64,000 bases of DNA, from NCBI RefSeq assembly GCF_029023825.1, contig NZ_CP118957.1, positions 1,147,501 through 1,211,500 of the forward strand, given 5' to 3'. A model generated the notes under the pieces. It made no database searches, had not been told where the DNA came from, and saw only the letters and a list, made by a program, of their open reading frames with translations. Origin of the DNA: Enterococcus saccharolyticus subsp. saccharolyticus (GTDB taxonomy: Bacteria; Bacillota; Bacilli; Lactobacillales; Enterococcaceae). The position numbers and the translations under genes are program-made. Shown here piece after piece: positions 48,781-59,064 of the stretch (its first letter is position 1; each line of letters begins with the position of its first letter).

Positions 48781-49608
48781 CATAAAGGCCCAATAGCCAA
48801 TTAAGATAATCCCAAGAACGATACGATACCAACCAAAGGCCGTAAAGTCATTTTTCTTAATATAGTTCATTAAGAATTTAATCGCAATAATTGAAACAAT
48901 AAATGATACTACTGTACCAACAAGCAGGGTCACAATCCCATTCATATCAAACGAATTGCCGCTAGTAATGAATTTAACGATTTTTAACAAGCTTGCACCA
49001 AACATGGTTGGAATTCCTAGGAAGAAGGAGAACTCAGCAGAAACGAAGCGAGAAGCTCCAATTAGGATACCACCTAAAATAGTTGCACCTGAACGAGAAG
49101 TTCCAGGAATTAACGCAAGCACTTGGAACATACCAATCAGTAAAGCAAATTGATAAGTAATCTGTGTTAAATTAGTGACTTTTGGCGTTTTTGTCTTATT
49201 ACGTTTTTCAACGATGATAAAGGCAATCCCATAAACAATTAACATAATGGCAACTGGTAAGAAACTATGGAAGTTCTCTTCTAACCAATCATCGAGTGGC
49301 AAACCAAGAATAACTGATGGAATAATCGCAACAATCACTTTAAACCATAAGGACCATGTCTCGCGATTTTCTTCTGTCGTTTTTGACGGCGAGAAGGGGT
49401 TTAATTTGTTAAAGTAGAGTACCACGACAGCTAAAATTGCTCCTAATTGGATGACTACGTTAAACATTGTCATAAAGGCTTCAGAAGCATTTAGTTTAAT
49501 AAACTCATCTGCTAAAATTAAATGCCCTGTGCTACTAATTGGCAACCATTCGGTAATCCCTTCGATAATACCCAAAATAATTGCTTTAATAATATTTTCG
49601 AAAAACAT
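48775..49608 (-). CDS. uppP: Undecaprenyl-diphosphatase
   Basis: 277 residues, start ATG behind AAAGGATTG. About eight helices carry the UppP/BacA motifs [20 protein letters not shown] and [18 protein letters not shown], which supply catalytic Glu and Arg. It recycles undecaprenyl pyrophosphate to the carrier lipid for wall synthesis; overexpression of this family gives bacitracin tolerance. Monocistronic. Confidence 0.95.
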   Translation of the reverse strand: MFFENIIKAIILGIIEGITEWLPISSTGHLILADEFIKLNASEAFMTMFNVVIQLGAILAVVVLYFNKLNPFSPSKTTEENRETWSLWFKVIVAIIPSVILGLPLDDWLEENFHSFLPVAIMLIVYGIAFIIVEKRNKTKTPKVTNLTQITYQFALLIGMFQVLALIPGTSRSGATILGGILIGASRFVSAEFSFFLGIPTMFGASLLKIVKFITSGNSFDMNGIVTLLVGTVVSFIVSIIAIKFLMNYIKKNDFTAFGWYRIVLGIILIGYWAFMM

Positions 49609-49755
49609 TTTTTCAATCCTTTCGTTTCATAATAACATTGATAAGTATACCGTTTCTTAAAAAGATTACCAACTTTTTTTCAAAAAAAGCAGCAAACAAA
49701 AAATGTTTACTACTTTTAAAGTTGATGTATCAATGTTTTGAAAAATGAAAAATTA

Positions 49756-50460
49756 TTAACTTAATAAATTTTTAGAAATTTCGATGCCTTTTTCAATATA
49801 GGTAGTAGACCCTACTTCTTCACAATTAAAGACACCATTCTCATAACTTAAACGTGTCACAGAGCCGTTGTCTAAGTCCATGCGAACATTGTTTTCCTCA
49901 CGTACTAAATTTAATAAAAAGGCAATAGTTAAACCATGCGAAACAACTAACGCTTTACCACCACCATTTTTCTCTACCCGATGCGCAATATCTTCAAATC
50001 CAGTCAAAACACGTGTGCTTAATTCTTCATAGGTTTCTGCCCAGTTTGCGGTATCGGCATTGTAGACAGCTTCGCAAATTTCTTTAAATGTTGTGTCACG
50101 ATCAATCATCTCATCATAATTTTGGAAATTCAAAACACGTGGAATCACGCCCCACATCTCTGCATCATACGCACCTTCCAATGAGCCAAAGCACCATTCA
50201 CGAATACGTTTATCCACGCGATAAGGCATGACAGGTCCATCTGGATGTTCACTTAAAAGAATACGCATCGTTTCAATTGCACGTCCACTATCACTTGAAA
50301 CGGCTTCTGAAAAATCAATATCTTGTAGCCCTAGCCCTAAATATTGAATGCGCTCGACACCTGATTTTGTTAAAGGTGTGTCACACCATCCTTGTACACG
50401 TTGGAGTGTGTTGAACATTGTCTTTCCATGTCTAACGATATAAAGCTCTGTTTTTGTCAT
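49756..50460 (-). CDS. Histidine phosphatase (phosphoglycerate-mutase-like) family protein
   Basis: 234 residues, with the start ATG behind AGGAG and 15 bp after the upstream gene. The phospho-His motif is VRHGKTMFN (RHG), with the second His in VVSHGLTIAF. FGSLEGAYDAEMWG resembles the cofactor-dependent mutase branch, but an acid-phosphatase role is more usual for proteins of this size and family. It is co-directional with the glyoxalase-II-like gene, probably one operon. Confidence 0.88.
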   Translation of the reverse strand: MTKTELYIVRHGKTMFNTLQRVQGWCDTPLTKSGVERIQYLGLGLQDIDFSEAVSSDSGRAIETMRILLSEHPDGPVMPYRVDKRIREWCFGSLEGAYDAEMWGVIPRVLNFQNYDEMIDRDTTFKEICEAVYNADTANWAETYEELSTRVLTGFEDIAHRVEKNGGGKALVVSHGLTIAFLLNLVREENNVRMDLDNGSVTRLSYENGVFNCEEVGSTTYIEKGIEISKNLLS

Positions 50461-50475
50461 AATTTTCGCTCCTAT

Positions 50476-51084
50476 CTATTTTTGAAAAAATGGGTTGGTT
50501 TGTTTTTCTCGTTCAATTGTTGTAGGATCTCCATGTCCTGGATAAACTGGTAATTCATCAGGTAAGGTAAATAATTGTGTTGTAATGCTCGTTAGTAGTT
50601 GCTCTAAATTTCCTGTATATAAGTCTGTACGACCAATGCTTCCACGGAATAAGGCATCGCCTGACACCACAAAATCATCGAAGACAAAGCTAACACTACC
50701 AATGGAATGTCCGGGTGTTGCCAGAACATTAAACGTAATCGTTCCAATTGTATACTCTTTTAATTCCCATTCATATTCTGCAGGACGAGCAGTAATGTTT
50801 TGTGCACCAGATAGATTTAAGATAGGATTTTCCAACCATTCTTGTTCTAGCGGGTGGACATACACAGGAATTTGATATAAGTCACGTAATTGATCAACCG
50901 CTCCAATATGATCGTGGTGCGTGTGTGTCAATAAGATGGCTAATGGTTGGGCCTCTGTTTTTTTGATTTGCTCTGCAATAACTGTGGCATCTGCACCTGG
51001 ATCAATGATTAAAAGATCCTTATCTTGCCAAACCAAATAACAATTTTCTTCAATACGTCCTGTTATAATACGTGTGATTTTCAT
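50476..51084 (-). CDS. Metallo-beta-lactamase-fold hydrolase (glyoxalase II-like, YqgX type)
   Basis: 202 residues, start ATG behind AGGAGG. Metal motif THTHHDHIGA (about 53-62), with later ligands in LATPGHSIGS, VSGDALFRGSIGR and VYPGHGDPTTI. It is the size of the short YcbL/YqgX glyoxalase II group, which hydrolyses thiolesters such as S-lactoylglutathione or bacillithiol analogues. The substrate is not defined here. Confidence 0.9.
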   Translation of the reverse strand: MKITRIITGRIEENCYLVWQDKDLLIIDPGADATVIAEQIKKTEAQPLAILLTHTHHDHIGAVDQLRDLYQIPVYVHPLEQEWLENPILNLSGAQNITARPAEYEWELKEYTIGTITFNVLATPGHSIGSVSFVFDDFVVSGDALFRGSIGRTDLYTGNLEQLLTSITTQLFTLPDELPVYPGHGDPTTIEREKQTNPFFQK

Positions 51085-51322
51085 AAAAAACCTCCTTGTA
51101 TAAGTATTATCAGTTTAAGTATAACGTAAATAGTAACTTCTAACAAAAAAATATTCTTGTATGACAGACGGATTTTGCTACTAATCTGAGAATCCTTCTA
51201 GAATCTGATTAAAAGAAAGGAGCCAATTTAAAAATTGAATGAAAAATAACTCGTTTTGAATTTTTTTGAAACAGCTCTTGTTATACTATACGTAGTTATT
51301 AGTTAAATGAGGGGGATGACAT

Positions 51323-51814
51323 ATGAAAAAACTTCTTTTATTAATCTATGTAGGTTGTCTTGGTTTATTATGTGCCGCCTGCCAATCATCTCCAGAAGTC
51401 ATTAATTCAAGCGATTCGTTAGTTGTTGAAAGCTTACCTGCTTTAGACGAAAAAACGCCAACGAATGTATTACTTATGCAAGTAGATAGTAATGGTTTTC
51501 CCCAAAGTCAAGGGGTGTATGATTTCAGTCAAGGAACGTTGACTGTGGTGAAGCAATATGTGCCATCCACAGATGAAGTAGAACCAGAAACTGTTTATCA
51601 CGATTTTGAAAATACTTTTTTACATAGTGAGTGGGAGAATGACCCATATGAGGTCTATGAAGAAACATTTAAGCAAGTTGAATTATCCGTAAACGAGCAA
51701 CGATTACGATTACGTCATGGCGAATTTGAAAAAAGTTTTTACTTTGAACAAGATGATAAGACGTGTGTTCGCGATGAAAATAATGTGATTTATACTGTGC
51801 AATACGATATGTAA
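51323..51814 (+). CDS. Small lipoprotein of unknown family
   Basis: 163 residues, start ATG behind GAGGGGGATGAC. The lipobox LCAAC at residues 16-20 gives a lipidated Cys20 after signal peptidase II cleavage. The mature part is acidic, with a Ser-rich start, VLLMQVDSNGFPQSQGVYDF and a C-terminal KSFYFEQDDKTCVRDENN. It is exported and membrane-anchored. No enzyme motif was recognised. It ends at a strong terminator. Confidence 0.85.
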   Translation: MKKLLLLIYVGCLGLLCAACQSSPEVINSSDSLVVESLPALDEKTPTNVLLMQVDSNGFPQSQGVYDFSQGTLTVVKQYVPSTDEVEPETVYHDFENTFLHSEWENDPYEVYEETFKQVELSVNEQRLRLRHGEFEKSFYFEQDDKTCVRDENNVIYTVQYDM

Positions 51815-51852
51815 AAATGTCCAAGGATTTTTTCCTTGGACATTTTTTCTGC
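51813..51852 (+). terminator. Strong intrinsic terminator
   Basis: Stem AAAATGTCCAAGGA / TCCTTGGACATTTT with a TTTTT loop and a T-run. Confidence 0.9.
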
Positions 51853-51887
51853 TTTTTTCGTTAGTAGAAATGAAAGGAGGAGAAAAT

Positions 51888-52259
51888 ATGATTGATGAAT
51901 GGATAAACCAATTAACAGAACAACGCGTATTATATCTATTAGCTGTTTTAGCTATCGCTATGATGATTGATTTTTTCAGTGGCGTTCTTGCTGCAAAAAT
52001 CAAACAAGAGATCACTTCGAAGATAGGAATTAATGGTATTTTACGCAAAATCGCAAGTATGATTCTTTTAGTATTTTTTTTACCAGTGGCGTTTATATTA
52101 CCTGCTTATACCGGTATTGCGATGCTATATGTGTTGTATGTCGGGTATCTGTGTTTAGAAATTCAGTCTATTTTAGAAAATTACAAGAAAATGGGTATGA
52201 ATACAGCTCCTTTTCGCCAATTTTTACTAGTATTGAAAGAACTGATAAACAAAAAATAA
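51888..52259 (+). CDS. Orphan phage-type holin (TcdE/phage_holin_4 family)
   Basis: 123 residues from the ATG behind AAAGGAGGAG. Three to four hydrophobic segments (about 15-35, 57-75, 76-97). The motif MMIDFFSGVLAAKIKQEITSK followed by GILRKIASMILL is typical of the toxin-secretion/phage-lysis holin family. In phage such proteins make pores that release endolysin. No endolysin or phage structural gene is adjacent, so this is either a domesticated remnant or a host secretion/lysis factor. Confidence 0.85.
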   Translation: MIDEWINQLTEQRVLYLLAVLAIAMMIDFFSGVLAAKIKQEITSKIGINGILRKIASMILLVFFLPVAFILPAYTGIAMLYVLYVGYLCLEIQSILENYKKMGMNTAPFRQFLLVLKELINKK

Positions 52260-52339
52260 AAGGTCTTTTTAAAGTTTGTTTTGTTCGCTATACATTTGAA
52301 GGGAAATCGATATAATAGAAGTTCAAAGAAGGTGACAAG

Positions 52340-54688
52340 ATGAAGCGAGGAAAGATTTCTGTTCGTAAATTAGTGGAATTCATTTTACGCAAAGGAAGTA
52401 TCGATAATCGTAAAGTGAGTAATCATACTGCACAAGAGGGTGCGCGTATTCATCGGAAGTTGCAAAAGGCAGCAGGAGAAGATTATCAAAAAGAAGTCTT
52501 TTTAAAAACAGAAGCTACTGTAAATGGCGATACTATCATTGTTGAAGGTCGTGCAGATGGTCTCTTTTTACATGAAAATCAGTGGGTTGTCGATGAAATT
52601 AAAACATCCGAAATTCAATTTGAGGATGTCAGTTCCGATCAAATCGAATTATATTTTTATCAAGGGATGGTCTATGCTTACTTGTATAGTTTACAAGAAA
52701 AACTCGAACAGATTTCGGTCCAACTGACTTATTTTCAAACGATAGAAGAACAAATTACCCGTCGAAAAAGAGAGTACACTTTTGAGTTTTTAAAAAGTTT
52801 TTTTGAAGAGTTGTTGGAAGAATACCATAAATGGTTATTATTTCAAGAAGAATGGCGACGCTTGAGAACGTCTGCCCTTCAATCGTTGGCATTTCCTTAT
52901 GACTCGTATCGAAAAGGGCAACGGGAATTAGCCGTGGCAGCATATAAAACATTGCGCAATCAACAACGATTATTTGTCGAAGCACCAACTGGAACTGGTA
53001 AGACGATTTCGACATTGTTTCCGGCTTTTAAAGCTCTTGGCGAGGAACGTGCGGACCGTATTTTTTATTTAACAGCAAAAACGATTACGCGACAAGTTGC
53101 AGAAGACGCATTAAAAGCATTAGCCGACGTGGGTGCTGAGACCAAAAGTATCACGTTGACTGCAAAAGATAAAATTTGTTTTTTAGATGAGCGTAAATGT
53201 AATCCTGATGATTGTCCTTATGCAGAGGGCTATTACAATCGTATTAATGAAGGGTTATGGGATTTATTACACCATGAAAATCAATTTACACGGCCTGTAA
53301 TTGAAGAATATGCCAAAAAACATCGCTTATGTCCGTTTGAGTTATCCTTAGATGTTAGTTTATTTTGTGATGTGATTATTGGTGATTATAATTATTTATT
53401 TAATCCGACGGTCTATTTGCGACGCTTCTTTGAAGAACCAGAAGAAAATTATTATTTTCTAGTGGATGAGGCGCATAACCTAGTGAATCGTTCACGTGAA
53501 ATGTATTCAGCAACAATTACTCGCTTGGCTTTCAAACAAATGAAGGAACAATTATCAAAAGACTTTAAAAAGATTCATCGTGTATTAAATAAAATTGATA
53601 AAGAATTTGCTGCAATGAAACAGATTGCGAAAGAAGATAATTGGACGTTTCACCATCAAGCACCACCTGCAGAGGGATTATTAAATCAGCTTTTCAAATT
53701 TAGTGAATTAATCAAAGAATGGTTGGCAGCTCATACAGAAGACCCGGCGCAAGAAAAAGTATTAGCAGTCTATTTTGATTGTTTGCATTTTTTGAAAATT
53801 AGTGAGTTTTATGATGATCACTATGAAACAACCGTTGAAATACTGCCGTATGATCTGCGGATTCGTCAGTTTTGTATTGAACCTGCGCCATTTTTGGAAA
53901 AGATGTTAGACAAGAGTCAAGCAAGTATATTGTTTTCTGCTAGTTTTAGTCCGTTAAATTATTACCAAGAAATGCTAGGTGGTGGTGAAGACGCGTTACG
54001 CTACCGTTTAATGAGTCCTTTTCCGGTGGCAAATCAAAAAATCTGTCTCACGAACTATATTCAAACGACATATAAACAACGAGAAAATAGTTTGCCTACT
54101 ATTGTCGAAGCAATTGCTACGATGATTCAAGAGAAAACTGGAAATTATATGGTGTTCTTTCCTTCATATAAATACCTCGATGATACGTATCAACTTTTTC
54201 AAGAATTGTTTCCCAATGTGCAAACGATTGTTCAAGACACTGAGATGAATGAAGAAGAACGAGAACAGTTTTTGGCAAAATTTACACCTAATCCATCTGA
54301 AACGTTGGTCGCTTTTTGTGTCTTAGGTGGGATTTTTTCGGAAGGAATTGATTTAAAAGGCACTCGTTTAATTGGGAGTGCGATTGTCGGAGTGGGGTTG
54401 CCACAAATTAATCATGAACAAGAATTGATTCGCACCTATTTTGATGAACAAAACAAAACTGGTTTTGACTATGCGTATCAATTACCCGGAATGAATAAAG
54501 TTTTGCAAGCAGCAGGGCGTGTGATTCGTGACTTGTCTGATGTGGGGATAGTATTGTTATTAGACCAACGTTTTAATACACCACGTTATCGTCAATTGTT
54601 TCCACCTCATTGGCAACCAACTGTCTGTTATCGTCCACAAGAGTTGGTGCAGGAATTACGAACATTTTGGCAAACAACTAGCACTTAA
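52340..54688 (+). CDS. Fe-S helicase of the DinG/XPD family with N-terminal RecB/Cas4-like nuclease domain
   Basis: 782 residues, start ATG behind GAAGGTGACAAG. Residues about 1-165 look like a PD-(D/E)xK nuclease: VEGRADGLF with Asp73, then VVDEIKTSE with Glu86 and Lys88. The helicase follows, with Walker A APTGTGKT (Lys221), four Cys likely to hold a 4Fe-4S cluster (CFLDERKC, DDC, LCPF; about 290-350), DEAH box 376-379 and late motifs AAGRVIRD. This is a known Firmicute DinG-like group, distinct from classical DinG with its DEDDh exonuclease. A role in repair of branched or R-loop DNA is likely. Confidence 0.88.
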   Translation: MKRGKISVRKLVEFILRKGSIDNRKVSNHTAQEGARIHRKLQKAAGEDYQKEVFLKTEATVNGDTIIVEGRADGLFLHENQWVVDEIKTSEIQFEDVSSDQIELYFYQGMVYAYLYSLQEKLEQISVQLTYFQTIEEQITRRKREYTFEFLKSFFEELLEEYHKWLLFQEEWRRLRTSALQSLAFPYDSYRKGQRELAVAAYKTLRNQQRLFVEAPTGTGKTISTLFPAFKALGEERADRIFYLTAKTITRQVAEDALKALADVGAETKSITLTAKDKICFLDERKCNPDDCPYAEGYYNRINEGLWDLLHHENQFTRPVIEEYAKKHRLCPFELSLDVSLFCDVIIGDYNYLFNPTVYLRRFFEEPEENYYFLVDEAHNLVNRSREMYSATITRLAFKQMKEQLSKDFKKIHRVLNKIDKEFAAMKQIAKEDNWTFHHQAPPAEGLLNQLFKFSELIKEWLAAHTEDPAQEKVLAVYFDCLHFLKISEFYDDHYETTVEILPYDLRIRQFCIEPAPFLEKMLDKSQASILFSASFSPLNYYQEMLGGGEDALRYRLMSPFPVANQKICLTNYIQTTYKQRENSLPTIVEAIATMIQEKTGNYMVFFPSYKYLDDTYQLFQELFPNVQTIVQDTEMNEEEREQFLAKFTPNPSETLVAFCVLGGIFSEGIDLKGTRLIGSAIVGVGLPQINHEQELIRTYFDEQNKTGFDYAYQLPGMNKVLQAAGRVIRDLSDVGIVLLLDQRFNTPRYRQLFPPHWQPTVCYRPQELVQELRTFWQTTST

Positions 54689-54712
54689 TCTTGCGTGCTG
54701 GTTGTTTTTTTG
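54672..54712. terminator. Intrinsic terminator between convergent genes
   Basis: Stem CAACTAGCAC / GTGCTGGTTG followed by TTTTTTT. The left arm lies in the last codons of the helicase gene, and the right arm overlaps the end of the HxlR gene. Confidence 0.8.
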
Positions 54713-55038
54713 AGTGAAGCCCAATACTTGTCGCCCCATGTACAAATTTCTTGAACCACGCGAGCCAGTTCAAATCCAATTCCTGTTAATTCGTAATCTA
54801 CTTTAGGAGGAACGACAGGATAGACAGTTCGTTGAATAATATGGTCTCTTTCTAATTCTCGTAATTGTCGAATAATCATCCGTTGATTGATATCAGGTAG
54901 AATTTTAGTTAACTCACTCAAACGTAAGGTACCGTGTTCTAAAAATGCCCAAACAATGGCAATTTTATATTTTCCACCAATCGCATACATCGCTAAGTCT
55001 TTGGTATTATAGAATTCTTTTTCATTATATTGAAACAT
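54685..55038 (-). CDS. HxlR-family transcriptional regulator
   Basis: 117 residues from the ATG behind AAAGGAG. Winged-helix HxlR motifs: GGKYKIAIVWAFLEHGTLRLSEL, INQRMIIRQLRELERDHII and PPKVDYELTGIG. HxlR proteins often respond to formaldehyde or reactive electrophiles, sometimes through a Cys. Here the only Cys is near the C-terminus (EICTWGDKY). It is divergent from the adhC-estD pair, and a palindrome lies between them. Confidence 0.9.
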   Translation of the reverse strand: MFQYNEKEFYNTKDLAMYAIGGKYKIAIVWAFLEHGTLRLSELTKILPDINQRMIIRQLRELERDHIIQRTVYPVVPPKVDYELTGIGFELARVVQEICTWGDKYWASLKKTTSTQD

Positions 55039-55040
55039 GA

Positions 55041-56255
<1,215 letters not shown>

Positions 56256-56259
56256 GCAG

Positions 56260-57096
56260 ATGGATATTCAAACAGTTGAAACGCACAAAATTTTTAATGG
56301 TACGCAAACGAAATATCGTCATTTTTCAACAACTTTAAATTGCGACATGATTTTTAGTTTGTTTTTACCTCAAACAACAGAAATTCAAGAAATATCGCTT
56401 GTGTGGTGGCTATCAGGACTGACGTGTAACGATGATAATTTTAGCCAAAAAGGTCAATTTCAACAATACGCAGACAAATATAAAGTTGCCGTAGCTATTC
56501 CTGATACCTCACCGCGTGGAGATTCTGTTGCTGATGATGAGAACTGGGATTTAGGACAAGGCGCTAGTTTTTATTTAAATGCGACGCAAGATCCTTGGAA
56601 GCAAAATTATCAAATGTATGATTATTTAACACAAGAGTTACCATCAATTATTTATCATTTAATTCCTAATTTTTCTGGACGAGAAAGCATTATGGGACAT
56701 TCAATGGGAGGGCATGGTGCTCTAACGATTGGCTTGAAAAATCCTCAACGTTTTGCAGCTATTTCAGCTTTTGCACCTATTACTAACCCTATTCATACTC
56801 CTTGGGGGAATAAAGCCTTTACTGCATATTTAGGAACGGATAAAAATACATGGGAAAATTGGGATGCTACTACACTATTAGCTAATTGTTCTACAGTTCC
56901 TCCAATTTATATTACGCAAGGAACTGCTGATAATTTTTATGATGTCCAATTAAATGAAGTTGCTTTCTTAAAAACTGCTGAAACCAAACAAGCAAATGTC
57001 CGTTATCAAAAAGTAGAAGGATATGATCATAGCTATTTTACGATTGCGACATTTATTGGTGAACATTTTGCTTTTCATCATGCATGTTTAGAATAA
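56260..57096 (+). CDS. S-formylglutathione hydrolase
   Basis: 278 residues; the chosen ATG is 9 nt behind GGAG, and an earlier ATG overlapping the upstream stop lacks spacing. Esterase-D motifs: WWLSGLTCNDDNF, DTSPRGDSVADD, nucleophile GHSMGGHGAL, and the late catalytic His in YDHSYFTI. It hydrolyses S-formylglutathione to formate and glutathione, completing the adhC pathway. It ends at a strong terminator. Confidence 0.93.
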   Translation: MDIQTVETHKIFNGTQTKYRHFSTTLNCDMIFSLFLPQTTEIQEISLVWWLSGLTCNDDNFSQKGQFQQYADKYKVAVAIPDTSPRGDSVADDENWDLGQGASFYLNATQDPWKQNYQMYDYLTQELPSIIYHLIPNFSGRESIMGHSMGGHGALTIGLKNPQRFAAISAFAPITNPIHTPWGNKAFTAYLGTDKNTWENWDATTLLANCSTVPPIYITQGTADNFYDVQLNEVAFLKTAETKQANVRYQKVEGYDHSYFTIATFIGEHFAFHHACLE

Positions 57097-57099
57097 AAC

Positions 57100-57146
57100 T
57101 GAAAAAACTCTCGCTACGAATGTGTTAGCGAGAGTTTTTTTTCTTA
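57100..57146. terminator. Bidirectional intrinsic terminator
   Basis: Stem AAAAAACTCTCGCTA / TAGCGAGAGTTTTTT, between convergent genes. Confidence 0.9.
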
Positions 57147-57635
57147 TCTGTAATTAGTAAATTGTAACTCGATAGGTAAATCTAATTTGCGTAACAATTG
57201 AATAACTTCTTGTAAGTCATCGCGACTTTTTCCAGTAACACGAACTTGATCGTCTTGGATTTGAGCCTTTACTTTTAATTTCGCATTTTTGATTGCTGTG
57301 GTAACTTTTTTCGCATTGTCTTTGTCAATACCGCTAATTAATTCTGCATGTTGCCGTGACTTAGCTCCTAGTGCGTGCTCGGTTTCTGAAAAATGAATAT
57401 TTTTAATAGGCACACCACGTTTGACTAATTTGCCTAATAACACATCTTTAATTTGTTCTAATTTGAAATCATCATCTCCAACAATCGTTAATTTTTGATT
57501 GTCAAAAGTAATATCGATTGTTGAACCTTTAAAGTCAAAACGATTTTTCAATTCTTTGGTTGTCATTTGAATCGCATTTTTGACTTCCTCCATATTCATT
57601 TCTGAGACAACATCAAAACTTGCTTCTTTTGCCAT
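57144..57635 (-). CDS. YajQ family nucleotide-binding protein
   Basis: 163 residues, start ATG behind AGGAGG. ASFDVVSEMNMEEVKNAI, NRFDFKGS, GAKSRQHAEL and DDLQEVIQLLRKLDLPIELQF define the YajQ/DUF520 family. Some members bind c-di-GMP or other nucleotides and act as protein-level effectors; in Firmicutes the role is unclear. It is of interest beside the EAL protein at 8386 but is not linked to it. Monocistronic. Confidence 0.94.
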   Translation of the reverse strand: MAKEASFDVVSEMNMEEVKNAIQMTTKELKNRFDFKGSTIDITFDNQKLTIVGDDDFKLEQIKDVLLGKLVKRGVPIKNIHFSETEHALGAKSRQHAELISGIDKDNAKKVTTAIKNAKLKVKAQIQDDQVRVTGKSRDDLQEVIQLLRKLDLPIELQFTNYR

Positions 57636-57775
57636 TATTTTCCTCCTAAAACTAATAAATTTTCTTCTATTATACCATTATTCGTATTTGAATTCTGCAA
57701 ATATTAAGTTCATTGATTTACAAATGCTAAGAAACACGGTATTATTTCTATAGAATTAATAGGGGAGGAAGTAAG

Positions 57776-58111
57776 ATGAGCGAATCAAGAACAGAGCAAG
57801 AAATCGAAGAAATTAAAGACCGCATCCTGACTGCCTTAGAAACAGTTATCGACCCAGAACTCGGAATCGACATTGTAAATTTAGGCTTAATATATGAAAT
57901 TGAATTTGATGGAGAAACTGGTGAAGCAATAATCAAAATGACACTAACAACAATGGGCTGTCCATTGGCAGACGTGTTGACTGAAAACATCCATGACGCT
58001 TTAGAAGATGTACCAGAAGTGAAAAAAATCGAAGTAAAATTAGTTTGGTATCCCGCTTGGACAACCGATAAAATGAGCCGTTATGCACGGATTGCTTTGG
58101 GAATTAGATAG
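57776..58111 (+). CDS. DUF59/MIP18-type metal-sulfur cluster assembly factor
   Basis: 111 residues, ATG start behind GGGGAGGAAG. ALETVIDPELGIDIVNLGLIYEIE and MTLTTMGCPLADVLTENIHDAL with the conserved Cys place it in the SufT/PaaD-like DUF59 family, which assists Fe-S cluster maturation. Its stop codon marks the left border of the mobile-DNA region. Confidence 0.93.
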   Translation: MSESRTEQEIEEIKDRILTALETVIDPELGIDIVNLGLIYEIEFDGETGEAIIKMTLTTMGCPLADVLTENIHDALEDVPEVKKIEVKLVWYPAWTTDKMSRYARIALGIR

Positions 58112-58181
58112 TTTGGTATAATAAGGTTTCCGGATTATTTTTAATGTTAAAATATCAATTAAATTGTTATAAAAAAGTGTG

Positions 58182-58229
58182 TTTAGTAAGGTATCCGACG
58201 CTATTTTTCTAGTGAAATTTAGTAAGGTA
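58182..58229 (+). repeat. Two 12-bp direct repeats upstream of the integrase remnant
   Basis: TTTAGTAAGGTA occurs at 58182-58193 and 58218-58229, 36 bp apart, each followed by a similar CC/CT-GAC or CAAC context. They could be integrase arm-type sites or element-end repeats; they could also be chance. Confidence 0.5.
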
Positions 58230-58241
58230 CTCAACAGCCAA

Positions 58242-58297
58242 AAGAACCTTTTTTCTTTGGATTAAATAACAGAATCCAAGGGAAGGAGGTTCTTTTT
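58242..58297 (+). promoter_or_regulatory. Hairpin covering the ribosome site of the integrase remnant
   Basis: An imperfect stem pairs AAGAACCTTTTTTCTTTGGATT (broken as 58242-58263) with AATCCAAGGGAAGGAGGTTC (58273-58292), and TTTTTTT follows. The AAGGAGG ribosome site of the integrase lies inside the 3' arm and the T-run lies between it and the TTG start. It can act as a terminator or as a translational lock. Confidence 0.6.
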
Positions 58298-58812
58298 TTG
58301 TATTTTTTAACAGACTTATTGATAGAATTTGATTTTTATAATCAATCCAAAAACCATGCAAAAAAGACAATTTATAAACGATTTAAGCTTGTGTCAGACT
58401 TTTTTTGTTTACGAATAAAAAACTTTTAGAGGAGATTACAGCAACCGACATCAGGAAATACTTGATTAATCAAAAAGGAAAGGGCTTATCAGCGTCTTAC
58501 ATTAACTCTATTTTACGATCGATTCGCTCTTTCTTTGCGTTTTGCGAAAATGAGGAATATATTTTTCCATCAAAAAATCCATGTTTAAAAGTCAAATGGA
58601 TTAAAGAAAAGCAAACAATCATTGAGACGTTTAACGACGCAGAAATTAAACGGATGCTAAATTTTCAACACAAAAATAAGTTTTACGAATCTAGGAACAG
58701 GTTGATTGTAACGCTGTTAATCGAAACAGGTATTAGAGCACAATCACTTAGGTTTCTTATCCAATCTGAGCCACTTTTTGGATTATGGCTACCAGACAAA
58801 ATGAATATGTAA
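58298..58812 (+). pseudogene. Tyrosine recombinase/integrase, frameshifted and truncated
   Basis: From a TTG behind AAGGAGG the frame encodes LTDLLIEFDFYNQSK and TIYKRFKLVSDFF. It then shifts by one base in a T-run near 58400 and continues as EEITATDIRKYLINQKGKGL, SYINSILRSIRSFFAF and LIVTLLIETGIRAQSLR. The N-terminal SAM-like core-binding domain and the first part of the catalytic domain, including the TGIR arginine, are present. Homology then ends in an unrelated tail with a stop. The remaining catalytic His, Arg and Tyr are missing, so the enzyme is dead. Confidence 0.82.
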
Positions 58813-58895
58813 TCTTTGATTTAGGTAAAATATAGTTGAATTCAGAAATTGATTAAAGTCCTATAATTAAGGCTTTTTTATATAACTTAGATAAT

Positions 58896-58934
58896 ATCTT
58901 ATCTTTCAGTTTTTAGCTGAAAGATATTTTTTTG
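58896..58934 (+). terminator. Intrinsic terminator
   Basis: Stem ATCTTTCAG / CTGAAAGAT with a 7-nt loop, followed by ATTTTTTTG. It lies in the 250-bp gap after the integrase remnant, in which no other feature is seen. Confidence 0.75.
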
Positions 58935-59064
58935 TTTGTGTCGAAAAACAGATAAAAGATATATCAGAAATAGTTTAGGATTTTGCATTGTTTTTTTTAT
59001 TGAAATAAAAGATGATTCTAATGTGAACAGGTTAAAATTTTGGGAAATGAGAGGTAAGGTATAA

